DNA from: Candidatus Peribacteria bacterium
GTDB taxonomy: Bacteria > Patescibacteriota > Gracilibacteria > Peribacterales > Peribacteraceae
Direction: 5' to 3'
Length of the DNA: 49,803 nucleotides
NCBI GenBank assembly: GCA_018652265.1
Contig: JABICL010000004.1
Location: 1-49,803 of the forward strand
The notes below the pieces were generated by a model. The model worked only from the letters and a program-made list of their open reading frames with translations. It made no database searches and was not told where the DNA came from. The position numbers and the translations under genes are program-made. Numbering within the stretch: the stretch's first letter is position 1; each line of letters opens with the position of its first letter. Below are positions 38,829 through 45,716 of this stretch, piece by piece.

Positions 38829-40019
38829 ATGGAAGTAAGAATCGCTGAAAATCGTGCAGAGTGGGAGAATTTCTTGAGAAATCAGGAATGGTCGCCGTTT
38901 TTGCAATCTTGGAATATGGGAGATGTTTATGAGAGTTTGGGACAGGAGGTTATCAGGATGGAGGTGAGGGATGAGGGTGAGATTATTGGTGTATGCCAGG
39001 GGGTTGTGGTTCCTGCTAGAAGGGGAAAGCATATTGCGGTGCAGTATGGACCTTTGACCGCGGTTCGCGATCAGTGTTCCGCGATCCGTGTGTTTGCAGA
39101 GGAGTTGAAGAAGATTGCTGTAGAGAAGAATTGTGCTTTTGTGAGGATGAGTCCGTTTTGGCCTGCTAAAAATTCTAATTGCCTCTCAACTCGTTGTGCT
39201 TTCCTCGAGCATCAGCCTATGGCTGATGTCGAGAGGCAGCACAACTCGCTCGAGGAAAGCTTAAAAGAATTGGGGTTTCGAGATGCACCACTTCATATGC
39301 TCGCAGAGCATGTGTGGTACTTAAATCTAGAAGGAAAGACAGAAGAAGAAATACTAGCTGGCATGAGAAAGAACACTAGAAACCTCATAAGGCGCTCAGA
39401 GAGAGAAGGTGTAACTGTGGAAGTATCCGATGATCCAGTAAGAGATATGGAGATCTTCCTGAAGCTTCATGATGAGACGAGAAAAAGACATGGATTTACG
39501 CCTTATACTGATGAGTTTTTTGAAGCGCAAGTGAAAGAGTTTGGAAGTGACAAAGAAGCTTTCCTCGACCGAGTGCCGCTTGCGGCAGGAGTGGAGAGGA
39601 TGCCTCTCGATTCGGCTCCTTGCGAGGAGTCTCACTCGAGGAAAGCAGGCGGCGCTGTTATGTATATAGCTAGACTTAACGGTGAGCCGGTATCTGCTTC
39701 TATACATATGACTTACGGAGGCGAGACGAGCTATCACCATGGAGCGAGTACTTCTAAGTATCCTAAGTGTTATGCGAGTTATTTACTCCAATGGACTGCT
39801 ATAAGAGATGCTCTGAAGAGGGGAGACAAGATATTCAATTTCTGGGGAGTATCTCCAGAGGGCGTAAAAAAACATCCATTTGCTGGAGTGCGCACATTTA
39901 AGACTGGTTTCGGCGGAGAGCTGCTTGAATTGATGCATTGCAAGGATCTTGCTGTATCGAAAAAATATTGGCTCAACTTTGCGATTGAAAATTTTAGGAA
40001 GTGGAAGAGGGGGTTTTAG
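38829..40019 (+). CDS. FemX/FemAB-like peptidoglycan bridge transferase with two in-frame repeat insertions
   Basis: A 396-residue double-GNAT aminoacyltransferase that should add amino acids to the cross-bridge of lipid II. FemX-type features are PFLQSWNMGDVYESLGQEVIR near the start, the NLIRRSEREGV helix, LHDETRKRHGFTPY, and AASYLLQWTAIRDALKRG-like and FNFWGVSPEG segments near the end. Two tracts do not belong to the family. Residues about 118-144 and 244-273 are encoded by palindromic elements (39181-39260, 39558-39646) that keep the frame. Without them the length would be about 340 aa, normal for the family. The 3' end overlaps the convergent gene by 4 bp. Confidence 0.85.
   Translation: MEVRIAENRAEWENFLRNQEWSPFLQSWNMGDVYESLGQEVIRMEVRDEGEIIGVCQGVVVPARRGKHIAVQYGPLTAVRDQCSAIRVFAEELKKIAVEKNCAFVRMSPFWPAKNSNCLSTRCAFLEHQPMADVERQHNSLEESLKELGFRDAPLHMLAEHVWYLNLEGKTEEEILAGMRKNTRNLIRRSEREGVTVEVSDDPVRDMEIFLKLHDETRKRHGFTPYTDEFFEAQVKEFGSDKEAFLDRVPLAAGVERMPLDSAPCEESHSRKAGGAVMYIARLNGEPVSASIHMTYGGETSYHHGASTSKYPKCYASYLLQWTAIRDALKRGDKIFNFWGVSPEGVKKHPFAGVRTFKTGFGGELLELMHCKDLAVSKKYWLNFAIENFRKWKRGF
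39181..39260. repeat. GCTTTCCTCGA palindromic element inside the FemX-like gene, nested (locus 3)
   Basis: An outer unit CCTCTCAACTCG-TTGTGCT ... AGCACAA-CTCGCTCGAGGAAAGC holds in its loop a second complete unit TTTCCTCGA-GCATCAGCC...GGCTGATG-TCGAGAGGC. The 80-bp insertion plus one base adds 27 codons and does not break the frame. Confidence 0.75.
39558..39646. repeat. GCTTTCCTCGA palindromic element inside the FemX-like gene, two-unit form (locus 4)
   Basis: Left unit GCTTTCCTCGACCGAG-TGCCGC-TT-GCGGCA-GGAGTGGAGAGG is joined through AT to right unit CCTCTCGATTCGGCTCC-TTGC-GAGG..CTCACTCGAGGAAAGC. These two units are the same two that flank the GIY-YIG gene at 44934-45308. The 89-bp insertion plus one base adds 30 codons in frame. 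Confidence 0.75.
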
Positions 40020-40432
40020 CGCCTTTTCTTAAATGTTTTATTGTTAATGCCTCTATCAATTGATTCGTGTAATGCATCTTTAGAGCCTAGTTCAATATCT
40101 ATTTCTGATGAAAGCAATCCAGTTCCTAAATTAAAAAATCTCAAGGCACCATTTCTAAAATCAATAGCTATTCTTTGAGTTAAGGTTTCAAAATACAATA
40201 GATGACCGTTTATTTCCCCAGTTGAGTTTATAGTGACTTTAAAGCTAGATGCTATAGCATCAGCAATCTCTTGTGCGGACACTCTAATTTTCGTATGTAC
40301 AGAATCCAGAGACTGATCTCTCTCGGTGCTTAGCGCATCTACTGTTGATATCGATGCCGATGAAGCGTCATGACTAGTAGGATCTGCTTCCATCGTATGC
40401 CTCGAAATTACTCCTCTCCCATGAGAAATCAA
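40016..40432 (-). CDS. Hypothetical protein (138 aa)
   Basis: A 138-residue soluble protein; a shorter start at 40393 (MEADPTSHD) is equally possible. The first 50 residues are Ser/Asp/Thr-rich and likely disordered. The rest alternates strands and helices (KIRVSAQEIADAIASSFKVTI; HLLYFETLTQRIAIDFRNGALRFF split here) and ends with a basic cluster FKKRR. No family recognised. It overlaps the FemX-like gene by 4 bp tail to tail and follows the Tat-signal gene on the same strand. Confidence 0.5.
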   Translation of the reverse strand: MISHGRGVISRHTMEADPTSHDASSASISTVDALSTERDQSLDSVHTKIRVSAQEIADAIASSFKVTINSTGEINGHLLYFETLTQRIAIDFRNGALRFFNLGTGLLSSEIDIELGSKDALHESIDRGINNKTFKKRR

Positions 40433-40464
40433 GACAATTTTGTTTTACCTTAGCCATTTCCACA

Positions 40465-41304
40465 TTATGCATAATGGATAGGCTCCTGCGTATGATGTAA
40501 GCGAAGGCGGGATAGTTCCATATCTTCTTCTGATACAGGATTTGTAAGCTGGTGCCACCATTTTGCGAGTGCGATGTCATATTCAGGTTCTACAAATTTT
40601 ATTATTCCAAGCTCAGGAATAACTTCTCTTGGTATATCAGAGCGATCACATTCATTAACGTATTGTGAAAGTGAGCCATGCCAAATAGTTATTGGATGAT
40701 CTTTGTTATATATAAGGAAGTAATCACGATCACCTTTGCATGCAGCAAATTGATGCCAAGATATTTTGCTTCTAAGATTAGGATCTCTTGGTCGTATAGA
40801 AATCATGTACATAGGAACTCCACGAGCGCTTAGTTTTTGAGGTATCTGATATGCTGGTTCATTACAATCAACGGGTCCACGTCCTTTTGAAACCTGTTCT
40901 TCAGATAAGTGAAAATTCTGGGCCCATTCAAGCCATTCACGAAATTCACTGTATATTTTTTTATATTTTGCATACGTAGAATCATCTGGTTCAAAACTTC
41001 CATTAATCTCCTCTGCCCCGCTATCTATACCCGAATTGATTGTTTCGAGTACAGCAAGATCAGAATTTTGTTCTGGCTGCGGCTTGCGTGCCATCTTTTC
41101 TACGATTTCCATGTGTCCCAGTTCTTCATAAAGAATTTCTGTAACTGTTAGTGATTCAGGTGCTGCGTCTAAAGCAGGATGTCTTCCGTTAGTATGTTTG
41201 GGGCGGACAACCTCATGAAATGTAGCAACACTTCCAACTGCAGCTGCTGAGACAGCTTTAGATATAGTCCTTATGCCTGAATTTATGAAAGCACGCCGTT
41301 TCAT
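40465..41304 (-). CDS. Tat-signal exported protein, possibly cysteine-peptidase/transglutaminase-like
   Basis: From the ATG at 41304 the protein (279 aa) begins MKRRAFINSGIRTISKAVSA and continues AAVGSVATF, a twin-arginine-like signal (R-R-A-F-I then hydrophobic). A longer frame to 41355 adds a basic stretch. The mature part has VDCNEPAYQIPQKLSARGVPMY, then ISWHQFAACKGDRDYFLIYNKDHPITIW. The order Cys-helix with L-x-x-x-G-[VIP], then His, then Asp is that of transglutaminase-like or NlpC-like cysteine hydrolases. This is a pattern argument only. No tat genes are in the window. Confidence 0.5.
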   Translation of the reverse strand: MKRRAFINSGIRTISKAVSAAAVGSVATFHEVVRPKHTNGRHPALDAAPESLTVTEILYEELGHMEIVEKMARKPQPEQNSDLAVLETINSGIDSGAEEINGSFEPDDSTYAKYKKIYSEFREWLEWAQNFHLSEEQVSKGRGPVDCNEPAYQIPQKLSARGVPMYMISIRPRDPNLRSKISWHQFAACKGDRDYFLIYNKDHPITIWHGSLSQYVNECDRSDIPREVIPELGIIKFVEPEYDIALAKWWHQLTNPVSEEDMELSRLRLHHTQEPIHYA

Positions 41305-41390
41305 TATTTTATCCCTTCTTTCGATATTGGTCTTCGAAGAACGAAGTACGTGCATTGGAGGTGAAGTATAAACACTTTTTAATTTTTCAT

Positions 41391-42482
41391 CTAGCTAAGT
41401 GGACATGCCAAAATTTGTGCCTTGTCTCGTAATTTTTCATCTAATTCCACCCCTGTGATTATTACCTGATTTTGTGAGAAGCCATTTAGCACTGCAGTTC
41501 TGTGTTTTTCGTCGAATTCAGAGAATATGTCATCGAGAAGTAGCACTGGCTTTTCGCTTTTTCTTTCTTCTAGAAAAGAAGATTGTAGAAGTAGTAGTGC
41601 AAGCAGCGCAGCTCTTTGCTGTCCACGTGATGCAAATGTAGATATGTCTCTGCTATCTATTTCTAGTATCCAATCATCTCTATGTGGCCCTGTTGTAGTA
41701 TTTGCAATGATGATGTCTCTCTCACGATTAAATGCAAGCTGCTCTATAAGCTCAGATCTTATTTGTGCATCATCTAATCCAGAAGTTTTACGTATGTATT
41801 TAAATTCAGATGAGCTTGGCTTTTCTCCAAGAATAATAAGCTCTTTGAAAATTCCATTTTGTAATCTTTCAAAAAGCCTAAGTCTGTCCACAGTTATTAG
41901 TGATCCAAGTGTTGCTATTTTTTCATCCCATATATTCAGAGAATCAGTATTACATATACCTTCTCGTATTTGTTTTAACATTGTATTTCTTTGCTTGAGT
42001 GATTTTTCGTATTCAGAAAGTGCTTGTAAGTAAGATGAAGACACTTGGCAAAGTAGTTGATCCACAAATCTACGCCTTCCTCCTGGCGATCCTGTGAATA
42101 GGTCTAAATCATCTGGGGCAAAAGTTATAAGTGGCAATGTTCCTACATATCTTTGTGCTGGAGTTCTTACTCCGTTTACAAAAAAGCCTCGTTGTTTTCT
42201 AGGAATAACTTGTGACACAACTTCTAAAGTCTTTTCTTCTCCAGTATCAGATTTTAGTATTCCAGTTATTCTGTAATGAGATTGTTCCCATGAAATCATA
42301 TCTGTTTCATGCGCTTTTCTTTGGGATTTAAGTAGCGCAAGTATAGACACAGCTTCTAGTACATTTGTTTTACCTGTTGCATTTTCTCCAAGTAACATCA
42401 CAGGCTTTTCTTCTCCATTAAATTCGAGGCTTAGGGTTTGATAGCTGCGGAAAGATTCGAGTTTTAGAGAAGTAAGACGCAT
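41391..42482 (-). CDS. recF: DNA replication and repair protein RecF
   Basis: A 363-residue SMC-like ATPase that loads RecA at gaps. The N-terminus MRLTSLKLESFRSYQTLSLE precedes Walker A LLGENATGKTNVLEA (about 30-44). Family motifs follow: LITFAPDDLDLFTGSPGGRRRFVDQLL, GPHRDDWILEI, the signature ASRGQQRAALLALLL (split here) and Walker B PVLLLDDIFSEFDEKHR. Length is standard. The usual dnaA-dnaN-recF-gyrB context is absent. A TTAGGTA-type hairpin lies directly before the start codon. Confidence 0.94.
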   Translation of the reverse strand: MRLTSLKLESFRSYQTLSLEFNGEEKPVMLLGENATGKTNVLEAVSILALLKSQRKAHETDMISWEQSHYRITGILKSDTGEEKTLEVVSQVIPRKQRGFFVNGVRTPAQRYVGTLPLITFAPDDLDLFTGSPGGRRRFVDQLLCQVSSSYLQALSEYEKSLKQRNTMLKQIREGICNTDSLNIWDEKIATLGSLITVDRLRLFERLQNGIFKELIILGEKPSSSEFKYIRKTSGLDDAQIRSELIEQLAFNRERDIIIANTTTGPHRDDWILEIDSRDISTFASRGQQRAALLALLLLQSSFLEERKSEKPVLLLDDIFSEFDEKHRTAVLNGFSQNQVIITGVELDEKLRDKAQILACPLS

Positions 42483-42487
42483 GGAGG

Positions 42488-42592
42488 AGGTATCTTAGGT
42501 AAGTTAGGTAAATTAAGTATCTTAGGTACACCTAAAGTACCTAAAGTACCTAATGTACGTAAAGTACTTAATCTATATGTACCTAATCTAAG
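42488..42592. repeat. Hairpin of 9-bp tandem units, TTAGGTA type (copy 1)
   Basis: Left arm units TCTTAGGTA, AGTTAGGTA, AATTAAGTA, TCTTAGGTA run every 9 bp and are answered by CTAAAGTAC, CTAAAGTAC, CTAATGTAC, GTAAAGTAC in the right arm. The array reaches into the end of the NUDIX gene, whose TAG stop (42583-42585) is formed by a repeat unit. Confidence 0.8.
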
Positions 42593-43014
42593 ATCGATAA
42601 AATTACTTCCAAATATTCTTTCCTCAAAATGTAATTCATAATCTCCTCCACCTCTACCCATTTGAAGTCATCCAATTCTCTCTGATCGACTTTTACTTCG
42701 GTATCATTTGGAACTTCGGCTTTTACAAAAATTAGTTTCTGGCCTATGTATTTAGGATTCTCTGCTTTTATGAAGTGTTCAGGAAAATCATACTGATAAG
42801 TTTGATCGCATATTTCAAATTTATCTGGAGCTACTTCTATGCCAGTTTCTTCCATAAGTTCTCTAGATGCTGCTTCTTTTTCATTTTCTCCTTCCTCTAT
42901 CCCTCCTTGTGCAATCTGCCAGGCATCATCTTTTCGTGGCTTGTGTACAAGTAGTACTTTCCCGTCTTTGCGGGTTATAAGTGCAGATACGCAGTGGCGA
43001 TATTGTGAGTACAT
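42583..43014 (-). CDS. NUDIX hydrolase
   Basis: A 143-residue NUDIX protein hydrolysing nucleoside-diphosphate derivatives. The Nudix box GGIEEGENEKEAASRELMEE continues TGIEV and fits G-x5-E-x7-R-E-x2-E-E-x-G-U. The chosen start at 43014 (MYSQYRHCVSALI) is where family similarity begins. The open frame extends another 92 codons upstream, but these are repeat sequence and the thrS start region. WQIAQGG at the box edge resembles RppH/Ap4A-hydrolase-type enzymes, so RNA 5' end or dinucleotide hydrolysis is possible. Divergent from thrS across a TTAGGTA hairpin. Confidence 0.9.
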   Translation of the reverse strand: MYSQYRHCVSALITRKDGKVLLVHKPRKDDAWQIAQGGIEEGENEKEAASRELMEETGIEVAPDKFEICDQTYQYDFPEHFIKAENPKYIGQKLIFVKAEVPNDTEVKVDQRELDDFKWVEVEEIMNYILRKEYLEVILSILD

Positions 43015-43016
43015 TA

Positions 43017-43138
43017 TTTTAGGTAAATTAGGTATTTTAGGTATGTTACGTATATTAGGTACATACTTAATTCGAGATAATATTGTGTACCTAAAATACC
43101 TAAAGTACCTAATGTACGTAAAGTACCTATACATGCTA
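43017..43138. repeat. Hairpin of 9-bp tandem units, TTAGGTA type (copy 2)
   Basis: Left arm TTTTAGGTA, AATTAGGTA, TTTTAGGTA, TGTTACGTA, TATTAGGTA; loop CATACTTAATTCGAGATAAT; right arm GTACCTAAA, ATACCTAAA, GTACCTAAT, GTACGTAAA, GTACCTATA. It fills the divergent gap between the NUDIX and thrS genes and so must contain or overlap both promoters. Confidence 0.85.
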
Positions 43139-43142
43139 ATAT
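43134..43142 (+). promoter_or_regulatory. Extended -10 promoter of thrS
   Basis: TGCTAATAT ends 6 nt before the GTG start at 43149. It lies at the outer edge of the TTAGGTA hairpin. Confidence 0.5.
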
Positions 43143-43148
43143 TATCTC

Positions 43149-44927
43149 GTGCCAGAAATCGACAATCTTCGGCATTCTCTTGCTCACGTCCTCGCTCAGG
43201 CTGTGTGTAGACTATGGCCTGGAACAAAAGTAAGTATAGGTCCAGCAATAGATACAGGGTGTTATTACGATTTTCTTTTCGAGAATCCAATTTCCGATGA
43301 TGATCTGAAGAAAATAGAAAAAGAAATGAAGAAGATAATAAAAGGAAGTCAAAGTTTCGAAGTGGAAAAATTAAAAGCAGATGATTCCATAAAGCTTTGG
43401 AAAGATCGCGGTGAAGAATTTAAGGTAGAACTAATAGAAGATCTAAAAAAAGAAGGAGAGACAGAGGTTACTCACTACAAGAATTTAAATGATAAAGGCG
43501 AAGAAGTATTTGTAGATCTATGTAAAGGAGGACACGTAGAGAATACAAAAGAAATTCCGGTGGACTGTTTCAAGGTTATAAATCTGGCTGGTGCATATTT
43601 CCGTGGAGATGAAAAAAACAAGCAGTTAACTAGAGTCTATGTTTTAGCTTTTGGATCTAAAGAAGAGCTAGCTGAACACTTAAATATGCTAGAAGAAGCC
43701 AAGAAAAGAGATCACAGAAAGCTTGGCAAAGAATTAGATTTATTCACTTTTAGTGAAATGGTTGGACCGGGATTGCCTTTGTGGACTCCTCGTGGAACTT
43801 TGGTTAGGAATTTACTAGATGATTTTGTGTGGGAACTTCGTAGTGCAAAAGGATATGATCGTGTGACTATTCCTCATATCACTAAAAAAGAGCTTTATGA
43901 AACAAGCGGTCATTGGCAGAAATTTGCAGAGGAGCTTTTTCATATAACTACGCGCGAAGGACACGAGTTTGCAATGAAGCCAATGAATTGTCCGCATCAC
44001 ACACAGATTTATGCTCACATGCCTCGTAGTTACAAAGATCTTCCACAAAGATATGCCGAGACCACAACATGCTATAGGGACGAGCAAACTGGTGAACTAC
44101 ATGGACTTTCCCGTGTGCGTGCATTTACTCAGGATGACGCACATGTATTTTGCAGAATGCCACAGGTAAATGAAGAATTTCTGAAGATTTGGGATATTGT
44201 GGATGCTTTTTATTCAACAGTTGGTTTCGGAGAATTGGAAGTGAGATTGTCTTTGCATGATCCTAATGCTCCCGAAAAATATCTTGGAACTAAAGATCTC
44301 TGGAAAGATGCCGAACAGCGCATACGTGATATTGCAAAAGATCGTGGTATTCCATTTGTAGAGCAAATAGGAGAGGCAGCATTTTATGGTCCAAAGGTTG
44401 ATTTTATGACGAAAGATTCTATTGGTCGCGAATGGCAGGTTGCAACTATACAGCTTGATATCAATATGCCAGAGAATTTTGATCTCTCATGTACGAATGA
44501 GAATGGAGAAAAAGAACGAATAGTAATGATTCATGCTGCAATCATGGGATCAATTGAAAGATTTTTCTCTATCTATCTGGAACATGTTGCAGGACATTTC
44601 CCATTATGGCTTGCTCCAATACAAGTTGCTTTGATTCCAGTTTCAAAAGACTATGAAGAATATGCGTTATCACTTCAGTCTAAATTAAAGGAGGAGGGGA
44701 TTAGAGTGGATTATTATGATTCTTCTGAATCTCTGGGCAAGAGAATACGAATAGGAGAAAAGCAGAGGATTCCTTATTTGCTTGTATGTGGAGAAAAGGA
44801 AAAATCAGATAATTCAGTATCTGCTCGTAATGTAAAAACCAAAGAGCAGGTCGAAATTCCCGTATCTGAGTTTATAGAGAAGGTGAAGGAGGCGGTTGCA
44901 GATAGGAGTCTAGAACATCCTTTTTAA
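43149..44927 (+). CDS. thrS: Threonyl-tRNA synthetase lacking the TGS domain
   Basis: A 592-residue class II synthetase that charges tRNA-Thr. It starts with GTG directly at the editing domain (DNLRHSLAHVLAQAV with H-x3-H, and DLCKGGHVENT). The TGS domain normally preceding it is absent, as in other CPR and some archaeal-like forms. The catalytic core has PMNCPHHTQIY (zinc Cys), CYRDEQTGELHGLSRVRAF (split at family position), FTQDDAHVFC (zinc His) and IHAAIMGSIERF (zinc His). The C-terminal anticodon-binding domain starts at PIQVALIPVSKDYEEYA. Complete apart from the missing TGS. Confidence 0.95.
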   Translation: MPEIDNLRHSLAHVLAQAVCRLWPGTKVSIGPAIDTGCYYDFLFENPISDDDLKKIEKEMKKIIKGSQSFEVEKLKADDSIKLWKDRGEEFKVELIEDLKKEGETEVTHYKNLNDKGEEVFVDLCKGGHVENTKEIPVDCFKVINLAGAYFRGDEKNKQLTRVYVLAFGSKEELAEHLNMLEEAKKRDHRKLGKELDLFTFSEMVGPGLPLWTPRGTLVRNLLDDFVWELRSAKGYDRVTIPHITKKELYETSGHWQKFAEELFHITTREGHEFAMKPMNCPHHTQIYAHMPRSYKDLPQRYAETTTCYRDEQTGELHGLSRVRAFTQDDAHVFCRMPQVNEEFLKIWDIVDAFYSTVGFGELEVRLSLHDPNAPEKYLGTKDLWKDAEQRIRDIAKDRGIPFVEQIGEAAFYGPKVDFMTKDSIGREWQVATIQLDINMPENFDLSCTNENGEKERIVMIHAAIMGSIERFFSIYLEHVAGHFPLWLAPIQVALIPVSKDYEEYALSLQSKLKEEGIRVDYYDSSESLGKRIRIGEKQRIPYLLVCGEKEKSDNSVSARNVKTKEQVEIPVSEFIEKVKEAVADRSLEHPF

Positions 44928-44933
44928 AGACAC

Positions 44934-44976
44934 GGCTTTCCTCGACCGAGTCAGCCGCAGCTGACGAGTGGAGAGG
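44934..44976. repeat. GCTTTCCTCGA palindromic element, left unit before the GIY-YIG gene (locus 5)
   Basis: GGCTTTCCTCGACCGAG-TCAGC-CGCA-GCTGA-CGAGTGGAGAGG. It has the same polarity and flanks as the left unit of locus 4. Confidence 0.75.
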
Positions 44977-44981
44977 TTATT

Positions 44982-44990
44982 TGTGATAAT
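44982..44990 (+). promoter_or_regulatory. Extended -10 promoter of the GIY-YIG gene
   Basis: TGTGATAAT ends 9 nt before the ATG at 45000, between the repeat unit and the gene, with no Shine-Dalgarno. Confidence 0.5.
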
Positions 44991-44999
44991 ATCTAATGG

Positions 45000-45260
45000 A
45001 TGACAAAGGAATCATTTTATCTTTATATGATTGAATGTAGTAATGGTAAATATTACACAGGTACAACTAGCAATATAGAAAGACGATGGCAAGAACATCA
45101 AGAAGGCTTGGGCGCGAATTATACAAGAAAATATCCACCTAAAAAATTAGTCTTTGTTAAAGAGTATCAAAGTATTGATATTGCTAGAGAAGTTGAAATA
45201 AAAGTTAAAAAATGGAGCCAAGAAAAAAAGAAAAAACTAATTTCTGGAGAATGGGAATAA
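45000..45260 (+). CDS. GIY-YIG endonuclease-family protein
   Basis: An 86-residue single-domain GIY-YIG protein of the UPF0213/YhbQ type. YLYMIECSNGKYYTGTT holds the two Tyr motifs in the form Y-M-I and Y-Y-T-G. NIERRWQEHQEGLGANYT carries the conserved Arg and His, and VKEYQSIDIAREVEIKVKKW holds the catalytic Glu. Such proteins are usually freestanding and of unclear function, while longer relatives are homing endonucleases. The gene is bounded on both sides, within 25 bp, by the left and right units of a dispersed palindromic element. This suggests it travels with, or was captured by, that element. Confidence 0.88.
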   Translation: MTKESFYLYMIECSNGKYYTGTTSNIERRWQEHQEGLGANYTRKYPPKKLVFVKEYQSIDIAREVEIKVKKWSQEKKKKLISGEWE

Positions 45261-45261
45261 G

Positions 45262-45308
45262 AGTCTCTCGATTCGGCTCTCTGAGGAGAGCCTCACTCGA
45301 GGAAAGCA
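45262..45308. repeat. GCTTTCCTCGA palindromic element, right unit after the GIY-YIG gene (locus 6)
   Basis: CTCTCGATTCGGCTCTC-TGAG-GAGAGCC-TCACTCGAGGAAAGC starts 1-2 bp after the GIY-YIG stop. It corresponds to the right unit of locus 4, where left and right units are joined directly. Confidence 0.75.
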
Positions 45309-45323
45309 GAAGCGGTGTTATAT

Positions 45324-45677
45324 TTAGTCGTTGCGAACGCTTGCCATAACAGCATGCGCTTGCATTGCGTTTTTTTCAGTTGAATTTTTAATGCTTTCTA
45401 TGTCGCATGCTGTTTCATAAATACTTAAACGAACAGCAAATGCTGCAAGTTTACTTGGTTCGATTAGCGGTATTATATCTTGTAAAAATTCCTGTGTATG
45501 GGTTGGTAAGATTGCTATTACTTCTTCTATTCTTTTAAGCGCAAGCTCATTATCAACTTTTTTGCCAATTTCTACAGCAGGATCAGCTTTCTCATAACTT
45601 GGGCCTTCAGTGTGTGAGAGTTCAATTCCTTTTTGCATGATGTGAATCATCATAATTGCCCCTTGACCCAGTGTCAA
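45324..45677 (-). CDS. Hypothetical helical protein (117 aa)
   Basis: A 117-residue, mostly helical soluble protein (ELALKRIEEVIAILPTHTQEF; SKLAAFAVRLSIYETACDI). Starts at 45677, 45653 or 45638 are possible; the last (MQKGIELSH) leaves room for the divergent promoter of the next gene. No family recognised. Codon use agrees with the neighbours. Divergent from the DUF11-like surface protein gene. Confidence 0.5.
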   Translation of the reverse strand: MTLGQGAIMMIHIMQKGIELSHTEGPSYEKADPAVEIGKKVDNELALKRIEEVIAILPTHTQEFLQDIIPLIEPSKLAAFAVRLSIYETACDIESIKNSTEKNAMQAHAVMASVRND

Positions 45678-45691
45678 ATAAGTTTTACTAT
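45663..45691 (+). promoter_or_regulatory. Promoter of the DUF11-like surface protein gene
   Basis: -35 TTGACC (45663-45668), 17-bp spacer and -10 TACTAT (45686-45691), followed after 25 nt by the ATG at 45717. Unlike most genes here this one has a short leader, which contains TCCTCC but no Shine-Dalgarno. Confidence 0.55.
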
Positions 45692-45716
45692 ATCCTCCTT
45701 TTTGCTCCCAGATTCT

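Noticed and set aside
42839-43210. Plus-strand frame across the NUDIX gene and hairpin
   Set aside because: Mostly antisense of the NUDIX gene plus repeat sequence, and it overlaps the thrS promoter and start.
43015-43290. 92-codon N-terminal extension of the NUDIX frame (RYFRYFRY-type repeats)
   Set aside because: The residues are translation of the 9-bp TTAGGTA array, whose period of three codons keeps the frame open; family similarity begins at 43014.
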